A stretch of DNA of 64,000 bases from Alphaproteobacteria bacterium (GCA_030148665.1 JASBSZ010000004.1:18923-82922); one strand, 5' to 3'. Positions 1 through 10,032 are shown, counted from the stretch's first letter. Notes: generated by a model from the letters alone, not told the origin. Translations and numbers: made by a program.

Positions 1-1628
1 CGCGCGAGCGCAGCCATGTCCTGTGCGGCCTGGCAGTGGCGGTCTCCAATATCGACGAGGTTGTGGCGACCATCCGTTCCTCGGCTGACGCGGCCGAGGC
101 CCGCGAACGCCTGATGACGCGCCGCTGGCCGGCCGCCGACATCGCCGATTATATCCGCCTGATCGACGACCCCAGCCACAAGATGAACGAGGACGGCACC
201 TACAACCTGTCGGAAACCCAGGCCCGCGCCATTCTGGAGCTGCGCCTGCAACGCCTTACGGCAATGGGCGTCAAGGAGGTCACGGACGAGCTCGAGGAAC
301 TGGCCGCAAAGATCAAGGATTACCTCGACATCCTGCGCTCGCGACAGCGTATCATGGCGATCATCTCGGACGAGCTGCGCGAAGTGCGCGAACTGTTCGC
401 CGTGCCCCGGCGCAGCGAGATCGTTGAACATTACGGCGACCTCGACGACGAAGATCTGATCGAACGCGAAGACATGGTCGTGACGGTCACCAATTCCGGC
501 TATATCAAGCGCACCCCGCTGGCCGAATTCCGCGCCCAGAAACGCGGCGGCAAGGGGCTGCAGGGCATGTCCACCAAGGACGAGGATTTCGTCACCAACC
601 TGTTTGTCGCCAACACCCACACGCCGCTCTTGTTCTTTACCACCGACGGGATGGTCTACAAGATCAAGACATGGCGCCTGCCGCAGGGCGGGCGCAACGC
701 GCGCGGCAAGGCGATCGTCAACATCCTGCCGATCCCGGCCGGCATCGGAGTCGCGGCCATCATGCCCGTGGATGCCCCCGAAGAGGAGTGGAAGGATCTG
801 AACATCGTCTTTGCCACCTCGCGCGGCAATGTGCGGCGCAACGCGCTCAGTGATTTCACCAATGTCATGCGCAACGGCAAGATCGCCATGAAGCTGCCCG
901 AGGGCGAAACGCTGGTGAATGCCCGCATCTGCAGCGAAAACGACGACGTTCTGCTGACCACCGCCCTTGGCAAGGCGATCCGCTTTCGGGTGACGGATGT
1001 GCGCGTATTCAAGGGGCGCGATTCCACTGGCGTGCGGGGCATCAGGCTGGCCAAGGGCGACCATGTGGTTTCCATGGCCGTGATCCGCCATGTCGATGCC
1101 ACCCCCGACGAGCGCGCCGCCTATTTCCGCATGCGCCGCGCCATCACCGGCGACGAGACCGGCGAGATCGAGGGCGGCACCGATCAATCGCCGCTCAGCC
1201 CCGAACGCTATGCCGAGCTTTCCGCACTGGAAGAATGGATACTGACCATCACCTCGGCCGGCTATGGCAAACGCTCGTCCGCACTGGAATACCGGGTCAC
1301 CGGGCGCGGCGGGCAGGGCATCACCGCCGCCAATCTGGGCCGTCGCGGCGACACCATCGTGGCCTCGTTCCCGGTCGATGATGACGACCAGATCATGCTG
1401 GCGACATCGAAAGGGCAGTCGATCCGCTGCCCGGTGGCCGGGATTTCGCGCCAGGGCCGCGCGGCATCGGGTGTCAAGGTCTTTGACACCTCGGGTGGCG
1501 AAAAGGTGGTTTCGGTGGCCCTGATCGCCGATCAGGGCGATACGCAGGACATGGCCGAGGGCGGCGCGACGGATGATGATGCGTCCTCGACAGACCCCGC
1601 GCCTGGGGCGGATAACACCCCCGATTGA
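1..1628 (+). CDS. gyrA: DNA gyrase subunit A, C-terminal part (5' end outside window)
   Basis: Supercoiling type II topoisomerase subunit; this is the DNA-wrapping C-terminal region plus the end of the breakage-reunion domain. The frame is open from the first bases (reading from base 3, ...HVLCGLAVAVSNIDEV), so the real start lies upstream of the window. The GyrA box is present as QKRGGKG at bases 540-560, which separates GyrA from ParC. Repeated beta-pinwheel blades follow, and the tail after about base 1510 is acidic (Asp/Glu/Gly-rich), as in many GyrA proteins. There are no frame breaks. The family assignment is secure; only the N-terminal half, including the catalytic Tyr, cannot be seen. 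Confidence 0.97.
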   Translation, partial: RERSHVLCGLAVAVSNIDEVVATIRSSADAAEARERLMTRRWPAADIADYIRLIDDPSHKMNEDGTYNLSETQARAILELRLQRLTAMGVKEVTDELEELAAKIKDYLDILRSRQRIMAIISDELREVRELFAVPRRSEIVEHYGDLDDEDLIEREDMVVTVTNSGYIKRTPLAEFRAQKRGGKGLQGMSTKDEDFVTNLFVANTHTPLLFFTTDGMVYKIKTWRLPQGGRNARGKAIVNILPIPAGIGVAAIMPVDAPEEEWKDLNIVFATSRGNVRRNALSDFTNVMRNGKIAMKLPEGETLVNARICSENDDVLLTTALGKAIRFRVTDVRVFKGRDSTGVRGIRLAKGDHVVSMAVIRHVDATPDERAAYFRMRRAITGDETGEIEGGTDQSPLSPERYAELSALEEWILTITSAGYGKRSSALEYRVTGRGGQGITAANLGRRGDTIVASFPVDDDDQIMLATSKGQSIRCPVAGISRQGRAASGVKVFDTSGGEKVVSVALIADQGDTQDMAEGGATDDDASSTDPAPGADNTPD

Positions 1629-1833
1629 TACCAGCGGCGCGCGCCTCGCCCGGCGCGCGACACGCGCCTGTCATGCCGACCATTTTTTGCATCTTGCTGC
1701 AAAATTGTTCCCGAATCGGCACCGCCACGTCGCATTTCTGCCCCATTCGACGGCGATGTTCTGCCCGAGGGATCATACCGGGGGGCCTGCCATGATGGCC
1801 TCTCATCGCATGGGCAAAAGGGGAGCCAGGCAG

Positions 1834-2367
1834 ATGGACAGCATTTCGATGAAACCCGACAAGATGCACGAATTCGCGCATGCGGTGGCGCGAATCCTGA
1901 TCGCGTCGTATTTTCTTGCCCGCGCAAGCGGCATGATCATCGACCCCAACGGCATGGGGCAGTTCCTGGCCGAGGCCGCCGTTCCCGACTATCTGAGATG
2001 GCCCAATGCGGGGTTCGAGTTGCTGGCCGCGCTGGCAATCCTGATCGGCTTCCAGACCCGCATGGCAGCGGCGCTGCTGGCGCTGTACCTGTTCTGGTCC
2101 AGCTTCATCCTGAACTACAACCCTGGCGATGCGGTCGCCATCGGTGCGTTCTGGCGCGACCTCGCGCTGATCGGGGCGCTGTTGATGCTGTTCAGCCACG
2201 GCCGCGGGCGCTATGCGATCGACAATCTGATCGAGGGCCTGGCCCGGGGGCAGGACAGCCCCGAGGATCCGCAGGAACACGAGCGCCCCGAGCGCATGCC
2301 GCGCGAGATCGAGCGCATCATCCTGACACGCCCCTCCAGCCCCGCAGAACAGCCCCAGGAGGGGTGA
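1834..2367 (+). CDS. DoxX family membrane protein
   Basis: A 177-residue integral membrane protein with about four hydrophobic segments, matching the DoxX family. Family members have been linked to quinol oxidase accessory roles and redox balance, but no single reaction can be assigned. The frame stays open upstream to base 1573, but the start at 1834 (MDSISMKPDK) is preferred because GGGGAGCC lies just before it and the upstream residues are Arg-rich and not protein-like. The C-terminal 40 residues are charged and presumably cytoplasmic. It is a single gene between gyrA and trmFO, all on the same strand. Confidence 0.8.
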   Translation: MDSISMKPDKMHEFAHAVARILIASYFLARASGMIIDPNGMGQFLAEAAVPDYLRWPNAGFELLAALAILIGFQTRMAAALLALYLFWSSFILNYNPGDAVAIGAFWRDLALIGALLMLFSHGRGRYAIDNLIEGLARGQDSPEDPQEHERPERMPREIERIILTRPSSPAEQPQEG

Positions 2368-2423
2368 TCCGGCCACCGAAGAGGCCCCTTCCCTTTCTGC
2401 CCCCGCTCGCCTAGATGGGGCGC

Positions 2424-3785
2424 ATGACTGACCCCATACATATCATCGGCGGCGGCATGGCCGGCTCCGAGGCCGCCTGGCAGATCGCCAGCGCCGGCCT
2501 TCCCGTTGTCCTGCATGAAATGCGCCCGCAGGTCAAAACCTTTGCCCACAAGACCGACCGACTGGCCGAGATGGTGTGCTCCAACTCGTTCCGCTCGGAT
2601 GACGACGAAAGCAATGCCGTCGGCCTGCTGCATTGGGAAATGCGCGCGCTCGACAGTCTTGTCATGGAAAACGCCGACCGTGCCGCCCTGCCCGCCGGCA
2701 GCGCGCTTGCCGTCGACCGCGATGCCTTTTCGACAGGGGTCAGCGCCGCCATCCACGCCCACCCCCTGATCACCGTCGAGCGCGGCGAGGTCACCGGCCT
2801 GCCGCCCGCCGACTGGGGGCAGGTGATCATCGCCACCGGACCGCTGACATCACATGCGCTGGCCCATGACATCCGCCGCGCGACCGGCGAGGAATCGCTG
2901 CATTTCTTTGATGCCATCGCCCCCATCGTGCATTTCGACAGCATCGACATGTCAAAGGCCTGGATGCAAAGCCGCTATGACAAGGGCGACACTGAGGAAG
3001 AGCGCACCGCCTATATCAACTGCCCGATGACGCGGGCCGATTACGACGCTTTCATCGACGCCCTGCTGGCCGCCGAGACAACCGAATTTCACGAGGGCGA
3101 AGTCGGGGAGGAAACCCCCTATTTCGAGGGCTGCCTGCCGATCGAAGTCATGGCCGCGCGCGGGCGCGACACGCTGCGTTTCGGCCCTATGAAGCCCGTA
3201 GGCCTGACCAACCCCCACGACCCGACGAACAAGCCCTATGCCGTGGTGCAACTGCGCCGCGACAACAAGCTGGGCACGCTGTTCAACATGGTCGGCTTTC
3301 AGACCAAGATGAAATATGGCGCGCAAACCGCTGTTTTCACGCGTATTCCAGGGCTGGAGAACGCGCGTTTTGCACGCCTTGGCGGGATCCACCGCAACAT
3401 CTTTATCAATTCTCCGCGCGTGCTGGACGACAACATGCGCCTGAAACCGGCCCCCCATATCCGGCTGGCCGGTCAAGTGACAGGGGTCGAGGGCTATGTG
3501 GAAAGCGCCGCCATGGGCCTGCTGGCCGGACGCATGGCGGTGGCGCAGGCGCGCGGGCGCGAACTGCCCCCGCCGCCGCCCGTCACGGCCATGGGGGCGC
3601 TTGTCAACCACATCACCGGCGGGGCCGATGCCAGGACCTTTCAGCCCATGAACGTGAATTTCGGCCTGTTCCCCCCGATGGAGGACGTGCGCGGCGGCAG
3701 GCGCAACCGCAAGGCCCGCTATCTGGCCTATACCACGCGGGCCAAACAGGCGCTTCTGGCCTGGCGCGATGGGGATGGCGGCTAG
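2424..3785 (+). CDS. trmFO: methylenetetrahydrofolate--tRNA-(uracil-5-)-methyltransferase
   Basis: FAD- and folate-dependent enzyme that makes 5-methyluridine at position 54 of the tRNA T-loop. The N-terminal dinucleotide fold [12 protein letters not shown] is clear, followed by the family blocks [10 protein letters not shown] and [15 protein letters not shown]; the length of 453 residues is normal. An in-frame ATG at 2415 would add three residues (MGR), but the start at 2424 ([11 protein letters not shown]) fits the family better. Many alphaproteobacteria use TrmFO in place of the SAM-dependent TrmA. It is followed by a strongly folded intergenic element, so transcription may end there. Confidence 0.96.
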   Translation: MTDPIHIIGGGMAGSEAAWQIASAGLPVVLHEMRPQVKTFAHKTDRLAEMVCSNSFRSDDDESNAVGLLHWEMRALDSLVMENADRAALPAGSALAVDRDAFSTGVSAAIHAHPLITVERGEVTGLPPADWGQVIIATGPLTSHALAHDIRRATGEESLHFFDAIAPIVHFDSIDMSKAWMQSRYDKGDTEEERTAYINCPMTRADYDAFIDALLAAETTEFHEGEVGEETPYFEGCLPIEVMAARGRDTLRFGPMKPVGLTNPHDPTNKPYAVVQLRRDNKLGTLFNMVGFQTKMKYGAQTAVFTRIPGLENARFARLGGIHRNIFINSPRVLDDNMRLKPAPHIRLAGQVTGVEGYVESAAMGLLAGRMAVAQARGRELPPPPPVTAMGALVNHITGGADARTFQPMNVNFGLFPPMEDVRGGRRNRKARYLAYTTRAKQALLAWRDGDGG

Positions 3786-3822
3786 TATCCGGCAATCTCC
3801 GCGCTATCGAAATTCTGCCGAG

Positions 3823-3902
3823 GGCAGCGCCCGTCCCGAGGGTGGGTGCGGAGCGCCCGCCCATGGGGGCGGGGCGGGCGCTGCCCGGCCTGTCGGCCGG
3901 GC
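3823..3902 (+). terminator. strong nested hairpin element after trmFO
   Basis: GGCAGCGCCCG at 3823-3833 pairs perfectly with CGGGCGCTGCC at 3875-3885 (11 bp), and immediately after it GCCCGGCC-TGTC-GGCCGGGC (3883-3902) forms an 8-bp stem with a four-base loop. There is no T tract, so this is not a classical intrinsic terminator. It may be a stabilising 3' end or a dispersed intergenic repeat. The 20-base hairpin recurs exactly at 53604-53623. Confidence 0.6.
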
Positions 3903-3980
3903 GGTCCATTTCGACCGGCCCGCAGCATTGCCGCCCCAACCCTTGCACTCTGCCCGCTGCGCGGCTTAACTGGCGCGGCA

Positions 3981-4295
3981 ATGCAAAGCTTGGACACCGA
4001 CACCGAGGCAGCCCGGCAGATGCTGGCCGAACATCCGGCCCGCAAGACGGCGCAGATCGCGCTGGGCCTGCCGGACAACAACCCCCCGTCCGACCGAATC
4101 GACCAGCTGATCGCCGCGCTCGCCAACGGCCAGCCTCTGGTCGTCGGCATCCTTGATGACACCCCCGACACCCCGTTTCTTCAGGCCCGCCTGATGGAAT
4201 ATATCGACAGCGGCGCGGCCCGCCTGCTGGACAAGCAACAGGCCGTCACCGACAAGGGCGCGCAGGCCACGCTCTACCTGCTGGAAAAGGCCTGA
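3981..4295 (+). CDS. hypothetical protein upstream of gluQ
   Basis: A 104-residue soluble protein I do not recognise. The start at 3981 (MQSLDTDTEAARQML) is chosen because the frame upstream runs through the structured GC-rich intergenic element and gives an Arg/Pro-rich, non-protein-like sequence. The protein has no membrane segment, signal or cysteine cluster. It ends one base before the gluQ start codon (TGA G ATG), so the two genes are very likely co-transcribed and translationally coupled. A role near tRNA modification is only guilt by association. Confidence 0.7.
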   Translation: MQSLDTDTEAARQMLAEHPARKTAQIALGLPDNNPPSDRIDQLIAALANGQPLVVGILDDTPDTPFLQARLMEYIDSGAARLLDKQQAVTDKGAQATLYLLEKA

Positions 4296-4296
4296 G

Positions 4297-5157
4297 ATGC
4301 GCACGCGCTTTGCCCCCTCGCCCACCGGCTATCTGCATCTGGGGCACGCCTTTTCGGCCCTGACAGCGGGTGATCTTGCCCGCCGCGCGCAGGGCGAATT
4401 CCTGATCCGGGTCGAGGATATCGACCGCGCCCGCTGCCGCGATGAATACGAACAGGCCATATATGACGATCTGCACTGGCTGGGGCTGGATTGGCCGCTG
4501 CCGGTGATGCGCCAGTCCGAGCGCATGGAAATCTATGACGACGCCCTCAATCAACTGATCGCGCGCGGCCTGTGCTTTCCCTGCGGCTGCACGCGGCGCG
4601 ACATCCGCAAGGCGCTCTCGGCCCCGCAAGAGGGCGCGGGGCTGGACGGCCCGGTCTATCCGGGCACCTGTCGCGCGCGCTCGATCACCGACTATCACAA
4701 GGGCGACGCGATCCGCCTGAACATGGCGGCGGCGATCGAGGCCGTGGGCGGCGACGATGCGCTGGCACGTCTGACATTCACCGAAATCGGCCCGTATCAT
4801 ACCGGCACGCACCGGCTGTATGGCGACTGGCTGCGCAAGGTTGCGGGCGACATCGTGCTGGCGCGCCGCGATATCGGCACGTCCTATCACCTGGCGGTCG
4901 TGGTTGACGATGCCGCACAGGACATCACCCTTGTCACCCGCGGCATGGATCTGTTTCCCGTCACCTTCCTGCACCGGTTGTTGCAGGCGCTGCTGGAGTT
5001 GCCGACACCGCAATACCACCACCACCGGCTGATCCGCGACGAATCCGGCAAACGCCTTGCCAAGCGCGACGATGCACGCGCCTTGCGCAGATACAGGGCC
5101 GAGGGGGCCAGCCCGGACGATATCCGCGCAATGCTGGGGTTGCCGCCCGCCCGATGA
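4297..5157 (+). CDS. gluQ: glutamyl-Q tRNA(Asp) synthetase
   Basis: A truncated GluRS paralogue that attaches glutamate to the queuosine base in the tRNA(Asp) anticodon. The 286 residues hold the catalytic core only, with no anticodon-binding domain, as expected for the family. Visible motifs are the HIGH-type signature YLHLGHAFSA near residue 10, a zinc-site pattern CGC with a later YPGTC (about residues 98-125), and the KMSKS-type loop KRLAKRDDA near residue 250. It follows the 104-residue hypothetical gene with one base between stop and start. trmFO lies further upstream on the same strand, so this is a small tRNA-modification neighbourhood. Confidence 0.93.
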   Translation: MRTRFAPSPTGYLHLGHAFSALTAGDLARRAQGEFLIRVEDIDRARCRDEYEQAIYDDLHWLGLDWPLPVMRQSERMEIYDDALNQLIARGLCFPCGCTRRDIRKALSAPQEGAGLDGPVYPGTCRARSITDYHKGDAIRLNMAAAIEAVGGDDALARLTFTEIGPYHTGTHRLYGDWLRKVAGDIVLARRDIGTSYHLAVVVDDAAQDITLVTRGMDLFPVTFLHRLLQALLELPTPQYHHHRLIRDESGKRLAKRDDARALRRYRAEGASPDDIRAMLGLPPAR

Positions 5158-5250
5158 CCACCGCCCCACGCCACTTGCAACCCGCCCGGATTTGGGCGAG
5201 TTTCGCACAGCTGCGTTCCCCGGCGGGATCGTTTGACAGAGGTCAGCGGG

Positions 5251-7044
5251 ATGTTTCAATCGTTTTCCACCACCACATCGCCATCCGACGGCCCCGCGCG
5301 CCTGGATGCGCTGAGGGCCGAAATCGCGCGCGAAAACCTGGCCGGCTTTCTGGTGCCACGCGCCGACGCGCATCAGGGGGAATGGGTCGCCCCCGGCGAC
5401 GAACGCCTTGCCTGGCTGACCGGCTTTACCGGCTCGGCCGGGTTCTGCGCGGCCTTGCGACATGTGGCCGGCGTTTTCGTCGACGGGCGCTATCGCCTGC
5501 AGGTGAAATCGCAGATCGACCCCCGCGCCTTTACCCCCGTGCCCTGGCCCGAGACGCGGCTGGCCGACTGGCTGCGCCAGATGCTGCCCGAAGGGGGCGT
5601 GATCGGCTTTGATCCCTGGCTGCATGTCAAGCGCGAGATCGACGAGCTGACCGCCGCGCTCAAGGGCAGCGCCATCACCCTGCGGCGCTGTGACAACCTG
5701 GTCGATCGGATATGGCATGACCGCCCGCCACCGCCCTCGGGCCCGATCGAGATACACGCCATCGAACAGGCGGGCGAAACCGCGCTGTCCAAGCGCCGGC
5801 GCCTTGCCGCCGAACTGGCCGAAAAGGGGCAGCGCGCGGCGGTGCTGTCGCGCACTGACAGCATCGCCTGGCTGCTGAATATCCGCGGGCGCGACATTTC
5901 CCATATGCCCGTCGTCCTGTCATTCGCGATCCTGCATGACGACGGCCGGGTGCATCTGTTCGTTGACCCGGCGCGTATCGGGGGCGCGCTGCGCGACCAT
6001 CTGGGAGAGGTGCGCGTTTCTCCGCAATCCGCGCTGGGCGCGGCGCTCGACGCGCTGGAGGGCCCGGTGCGCCTGGATATCGGCGCAACGCCCCTGTGGA
6101 TCGGCGACCGGCTGGGCGCGGCGGGGGTGGAAATCGCCTGGGGCGAGGATCCCTGCACCCTGCCCAAGGCCCGCAAGAACCCGGTCGAGATCAATGGTGC
6201 GCGCGCCGCCCATCTGCGCGACGGGGTGGCCATGGCGCGCATGCTGGCCTGGCTTGATGAAAACGGCGTGGGCAGCGATGAAATTTCCGTCGTGCGCCAG
6301 CTGGAACAGTTGCGCCGCGACACCGGCCAACTGGTCGATATCAGTTTCGAGACCATCTGCGGCAGCGGCCCCAACGGCGCCATCGTGCATTACCGGGTCA
6401 CCGAGGACAGCAACCGTAGCCTGCAGGCGGGCGATCTGCTGCTGCTCGACAGCGGCGGGCAATATCGCGACGGCACCACCGACATCACCCGCACGATCGC
6501 GCTGGGCCCCGTTGACGACGAGGCCCGGCGCTGTTTCACGCTAGTTCTCAAGGGCATGATCGCCCTTTCCCGCGCGCGCTGGCCCGCCGGGCTGGCCGGG
6601 CGCGACCTGGATGCGCTGGCCCGGATCGCGCTGTGGCGCGCGGGAATGGATTACGATCACGGCACCGGCCACGGCGTCGGTTCGTTTCTGGGCGTACACG
6701 AGGGGCCGCAGGGCATATCACGCAGGGCATTGGTGCCGCTGGAACCCGGCATGATCCTGTCGAACGAGCCCGGCTATTACCGCGAAGGCGCCTTTGGCAT
6801 CCGTATCGAAAACCTCGTGGTCGTCCGCAAGGCCGCGCCCGGCGCGGACCCGGCGCGGCGGATGCTGGAATTCGAAACCCTCAGCCACACCCCCATCGAC
6901 CGCCGCCTGATCGACCCCGAGATGCTGAGCGCGGATGAACGCGCCTGGCTGAACGCCTACCACCGCGAGACGCTGGCACGCATCGCGCCCGCCTGCCCGC
7001 CTGACGTGGCGCAATGGCTGGAAAGGGCATGCGCGCCAATCTGA
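5251..7044 (+). CDS. pepP: Xaa-Pro aminopeptidase (M24 family, aminopeptidase P)
   Basis: Cytoplasmic metallopeptidase that removes N-terminal residues preceding proline. The 597 residues follow the long, eukaryote-like three-domain layout: two creatinase N-type domains (about 1-300), then the M24 pita-bread domain, then a short C-terminal domain. Di-metal ligands are visible in LLDSGGQYRDGTTDITRTI (two Asp), GTGHGVGSFLGVHEGP (His) and SNEPGYYREGAFGIRIEN (two Glu). The start at 5251 has AGAGGT upstream; an in-frame TTG at 5233 is less likely. Exact substrate preference cannot be read from sequence. Confidence 0.92.
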   Translation: MFQSFSTTTSPSDGPARLDALRAEIARENLAGFLVPRADAHQGEWVAPGDERLAWLTGFTGSAGFCAALRHVAGVFVDGRYRLQVKSQIDPRAFTPVPWPETRLADWLRQMLPEGGVIGFDPWLHVKREIDELTAALKGSAITLRRCDNLVDRIWHDRPPPPSGPIEIHAIEQAGETALSKRRRLAAELAEKGQRAAVLSRTDSIAWLLNIRGRDISHMPVVLSFAILHDDGRVHLFVDPARIGGALRDHLGEVRVSPQSALGAALDALEGPVRLDIGATPLWIGDRLGAAGVEIAWGEDPCTLPKARKNPVEINGARAAHLRDGVAMARMLAWLDENGVGSDEISVVRQLEQLRRDTGQLVDISFETICGSGPNGAIVHYRVTEDSNRSLQAGDLLLLDSGGQYRDGTTDITRTIALGPVDDEARRCFTLVLKGMIALSRARWPAGLAGRDLDALARIALWRAGMDYDHGTGHGVGSFLGVHEGPQGISRRALVPLEPGMILSNEPGYYREGAFGIRIENLVVVRKAAPGADPARRMLEFETLSHTPIDRRLIDPEMLSADERAWLNAYHRETLARIAPACPPDVAQWLERACAPI

Positions 7045-7099
7045 CCATTTTACCCGGCGCCGCTCTGCGCTATGGTCCGGCCATGGAAAGAGAGGTTGC

Positions 7100-7441
7100 A
7101 TGAACGAACACATCACCATCAGGCCGGCACCGGGAATATGGGTCGCCCGCGCGGGCGGCGCCGTCATCGCCGAATCGCGCGCGGCGCTGGAGCTGTCCGA
7201 GGGCAACATGCCGCCGGTCATCTATTTTCCCCGCGATGACGTGGCCATGGCGTTTCTGGAAATATCCGAAAACCGCTCGTACTGCCCGCACAAGGGCCAC
7301 GCGGCCTATTACGGCATCCAGGCAAAGAGCGGGCTGATCGCCGACGCTGCCTGGTCTTATGAAGAGCCCTTTGACGCCGCCCGCGAAATCGGCGGGCATA
7401 TCGCCTTTTACCCCGACAGGGTGGTGATCGAGCAGGTCTGA
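7100..7441 (+). CDS. DUF427 domain-containing protein
   Basis: A 113-residue protein of the DUF427 family, recognised by the central SYCPHKGHAAYYG segment and the short beta-rich layout ending in FYPDRVVIEQV. The biochemical function of the family is not settled, and no catalytic claim is made here. An AGAGAGG ribosome-binding site lies just before the ATG. It sits 55 bases after pepP on the same strand and may be read through from it. It converges on the ClC channel gene. Confidence 0.85.
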   Translation: MNEHITIRPAPGIWVARAGGAVIAESRAALELSEGNMPPVIYFPRDDVAMAFLEISENRSYCPHKGHAAYYGIQAKSGLIADAAWSYEEPFDAAREIGGHIAFYPDRVVIEQV

Positions 7442-7505
7442 GCGCGCACCGGGTGCCCGCGCCATCCCCTTTGCCGGAGAGGATCCCCCCCCCGGCGGTT
7501 TTGCG

Positions 7506-9260
7506 TCACTGCTTGTAGTCGCTCATCACGCAGTCGGCGATGGCCTCGCGGGTGATCACCCCGACCACGTTTTCCGCCCGCGGCACGCCGTCACCGCGCA
7601 CCACCAGCTCGACATCGTGACCACGGGAAACCATGCGGCTGAGGATGGTTTCCAGCAGGTTGTCCTCGCGCGCCAGCCCGATCGGGCGCTTGACCGGGGT
7701 CAGGGCCAGGCTGTTGTCCTGCGGATCCACCGCGACGACTCCGTGAATGTGGCGCCCGCGCGTGACGACGGCATAGACGGCCTCGTGGACCGGGGTTTCC
7801 AGCGTCGCCGGGGCGGCGCGCAGGTCGTCCTCTTCGACGGTGGTGACGACCGGCATCATCACCTCGCGCGCCAGACGGATCGGGAACATGTGGGTCTTCT
7901 GGTTCTGCGGGATGTTGTGCCCGCGCCGGGCCAGTTTCATCGTGTAGATGTTTTCGGCAACCAGCGCGCGCCGCACCCCGATCGCACAGGCCACCGCGAT
8001 GATCGAGGCCACGGTGATGTTGTAGTCGCCCGTCATCTCGAAGATCATCATGATCGCGGTCATCGCCGCGCCGGTGCCCCCGCCGACCAGGGCCGCCATG
8101 CCGACCAGGGCGAATGTCACCGGCCCGAATCCCAGATGCGGCCACATCATGTCGAGCCCGGCCCCGAAGGCGCCGCCGAGCGTCGCCCCCATGAACAGCG
8201 AGGGCGAAAAGATCCCGCCCGAGGCCCCGGCCGCCAGGCTGACGGTGGTTGCGATCAGCTTGGCAAAGAACAGGATGACCAGCAGCCAGAACACCGCCAG
8301 ACCGTCATTCAGGATCGCCTGGATGGTGGCGTAACCGACGCCGGCGGTATGATACATGCCGGTCGTGCGCATCAGCACATAGAACAGGACGCCCAGGCCC
8401 AGCATGCCGATCGCGTTCTTGACATAGTCATTGACGGGAAATTCGTCGAAACGATCCTCGAGCCAGTGCAGCAGCCACACGAACAGCCATGACGCGACCC
8501 CGGCCATGATGCCGAGGATCGCATAAAGCGGCAGCGCATCCAGCGACATCGGAACGAACGGATCCGGCAGCGTATAGCTGGCCACCAGAAAGGCGGGCTC
8601 GTTGCCAAAGACCAGACGCCCGACATAGGTGGCCGAGCCGGTGGCCAGCACGACCGGCAGAAAGGTGCGCGCGCTGAATTCGGGCAGCATCAGTTCGATT
8701 GCGAACAGCACCGCCCCCAGCGGCGTGTTGAAGGTGGCCGCAATACCGGCGCCCGCGCCCGCGGCAACCAGGGTGATCACCTGCCAGTGGCGCAGATGCA
8801 GCCATTGTCCCAGGACCGAGCCGATGCCGCTGCCGATCTGGATGATCGGGCCTTCGCGGCCGACGGATGCGCCGGATCCGATCGACAGCGCCGATGCCAG
8901 CGACTTGATCACCACCACGGCGGGGCGGATCTTGCCGTTTCGGAAATAGATCGCATCCATCACCTCGGGCACGCCGTGGCCGCGCGCCTCGGGGGCAAAT
9001 CGGTTGACCAGATAGACGACGACCGCGCCGCCGATGACCGGCGCCAGAATGACCCAGGCACCGAACGGGCTGGGTGGCGTGGGGATGTTGGCATCATAGG
9101 CGGCCGTGAACTGACCCAGGAAAAACACGTTGTGGATCAGCCCTATCAGCCAGCGCAGGAACACCGCTCCGAAACCCGTCACCACACCGATCACCAGCGC
9201 GATCAGCGAAAGGGTGATGAGGTTGACTTGCCGGTTGTAAGCTGGCTCTTGCTGTGGCAT
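7506..9260 (-). CDS. ClC-type chloride channel/antiporter with CBS domain pair
   Basis: Inner-membrane anion channel or H+/Cl- exchanger of 584 residues. The ion-path signatures are present: GHGVPEVMDA (GxGxPE loop), GREGPIIQIGSG (gating Glu) and GGIFSPSLFMG. The region equivalent to the inner proton glutamates of E. coli ClC reads IELMLPEFS, so the second of that Glu pair is replaced by Leu; transport mode cannot be predicted. Two CBS domains fill the last 130 residues and suggest nucleotide or ionic-strength gating. The start at 9260 (MPQQEPAYNRQ) is preferred; an in-frame ATG at 9323 would add 21 residues of doubtful sequence. Confidence 0.93.
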   Translation of the reverse strand: MPQQEPAYNRQVNLITLSLIALVIGVVTGFGAVFLRWLIGLIHNVFFLGQFTAAYDANIPTPPSPFGAWVILAPVIGGAVVVYLVNRFAPEARGHGVPEVMDAIYFRNGKIRPAVVVIKSLASALSIGSGASVGREGPIIQIGSGIGSVLGQWLHLRHWQVITLVAAGAGAGIAATFNTPLGAVLFAIELMLPEFSARTFLPVVLATGSATYVGRLVFGNEPAFLVASYTLPDPFVPMSLDALPLYAILGIMAGVASWLFVWLLHWLEDRFDEFPVNDYVKNAIGMLGLGVLFYVLMRTTGMYHTAGVGYATIQAILNDGLAVFWLLVILFFAKLIATTVSLAAGASGGIFSPSLFMGATLGGAFGAGLDMMWPHLGFGPVTFALVGMAALVGGGTGAAMTAIMMIFEMTGDYNITVASIIAVACAIGVRRALVAENIYTMKLARRGHNIPQNQKTHMFPIRLAREVMMPVVTTVEEDDLRAAPATLETPVHEAVYAVVTRGRHIHGVVAVDPQDNSLALTPVKRPIGLAREDNLLETILSRMVSRGHDVELVVRGDGVPRAENVVGVITREAIADCVMSDYKQ

Positions 9261-9425
9261 TGCAATATCCCGAATCCAAGTGGCACCTGACGCGCATGGC
9301 CCCCGTTCGTCCCCGCCGGGCAATTACCGCCGCGGCGATCCACGGGCACCGGAGAGGAAAATGCCCCATCCCGTGCGCAGTGCCGCTTTGCAACGAAAAC
9401 GATCGGAAAACAAGGGCTCTTGAAC

Positions 9426-9992
9426 ATGACCAAGGCAAGGAGATCGTATCGTGCCGTCAGCAGGCGCCGCATCAGGAATGTGGCCATGGGCATCGTCGCA
9501 ACCCTGCTGGTCATCGGGGCCTATGCGTGGTTTCTCGATGCGCAGGAAAGCCGCGTGCGCAGCTATCTCGCGCAACTGCGACAAAGTGACCCGAACGCCT
9601 ATCTGACCCGGATCAAGCAGATTGCCGGTTTCCAGCGCTACCTCGCGGAATTCCGCATCATCGAGGGGTTCGACCGCCCGCGTTCATCGGCGCCCTCGTT
9701 CCTGCTGGGCCGCTGGGCATTGTTCCCCGAGCCCAAGCGGGTGTCGGACAAGTTTGTCACGAACGAATGCGACTACCCTCTCCTGTTCGAGAATGGCCGC
9801 ATCACCCTGCCGGGCGACAACGCGCCGCGCGAACCTGTCACCTATCAGATCACGGGACAGACACTTGCGGTGATGCTGCCCGACGGCAAGGAAATGCCCA
9901 TCGCGCTGGTCAGCTATGGGGTCAACCTGCATCATCTCGAACTCGTCCTGCCGGGCAAGACGCAGAAGCTCTATGGCTACGCCTGCAAATAG
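9426..9992 (+). CDS. hypothetical membrane-anchored protein
   Basis: An unrecognised 188-residue protein. The N terminus is strongly basic (KARRSYRAVSRRRIR) and is followed by one hydrophobic segment at about residues 20-38 (MGIVATLLVIGAYAWFL), giving a signal anchor with the rest probably periplasmic. Two cysteines sit far apart (TNECDYP and the C-terminal YGYACK) and could form a disulfide. An in-frame TTG at 9420 adds only two residues. It is divergent from the ClC gene and lies 40 bases before the FAD oxidase gene. Confidence 0.65.
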   Translation: MTKARRSYRAVSRRRIRNVAMGIVATLLVIGAYAWFLDAQESRVRSYLAQLRQSDPNAYLTRIKQIAGFQRYLAEFRIIEGFDRPRSSAPSFLLGRWALFPEPKRVSDKFVTNECDYPLLFENGRITLPGDNAPREPVTYQITGQTLAVMLPDGKEMPIALVSYGVNLHHLELVLPGKTQKLYGYACK

Positions 9993-10032
9993 GCGGGGCG
10001 GGCGAAAAGGGACACAGGAAAAGGAGACCCGG

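Noticed and set aside
4246..5904. Long minus-strand open frame across gluQ and the start of pepP
   Set aside because: Crosses two well-supported genes with no protein-like features of its own.
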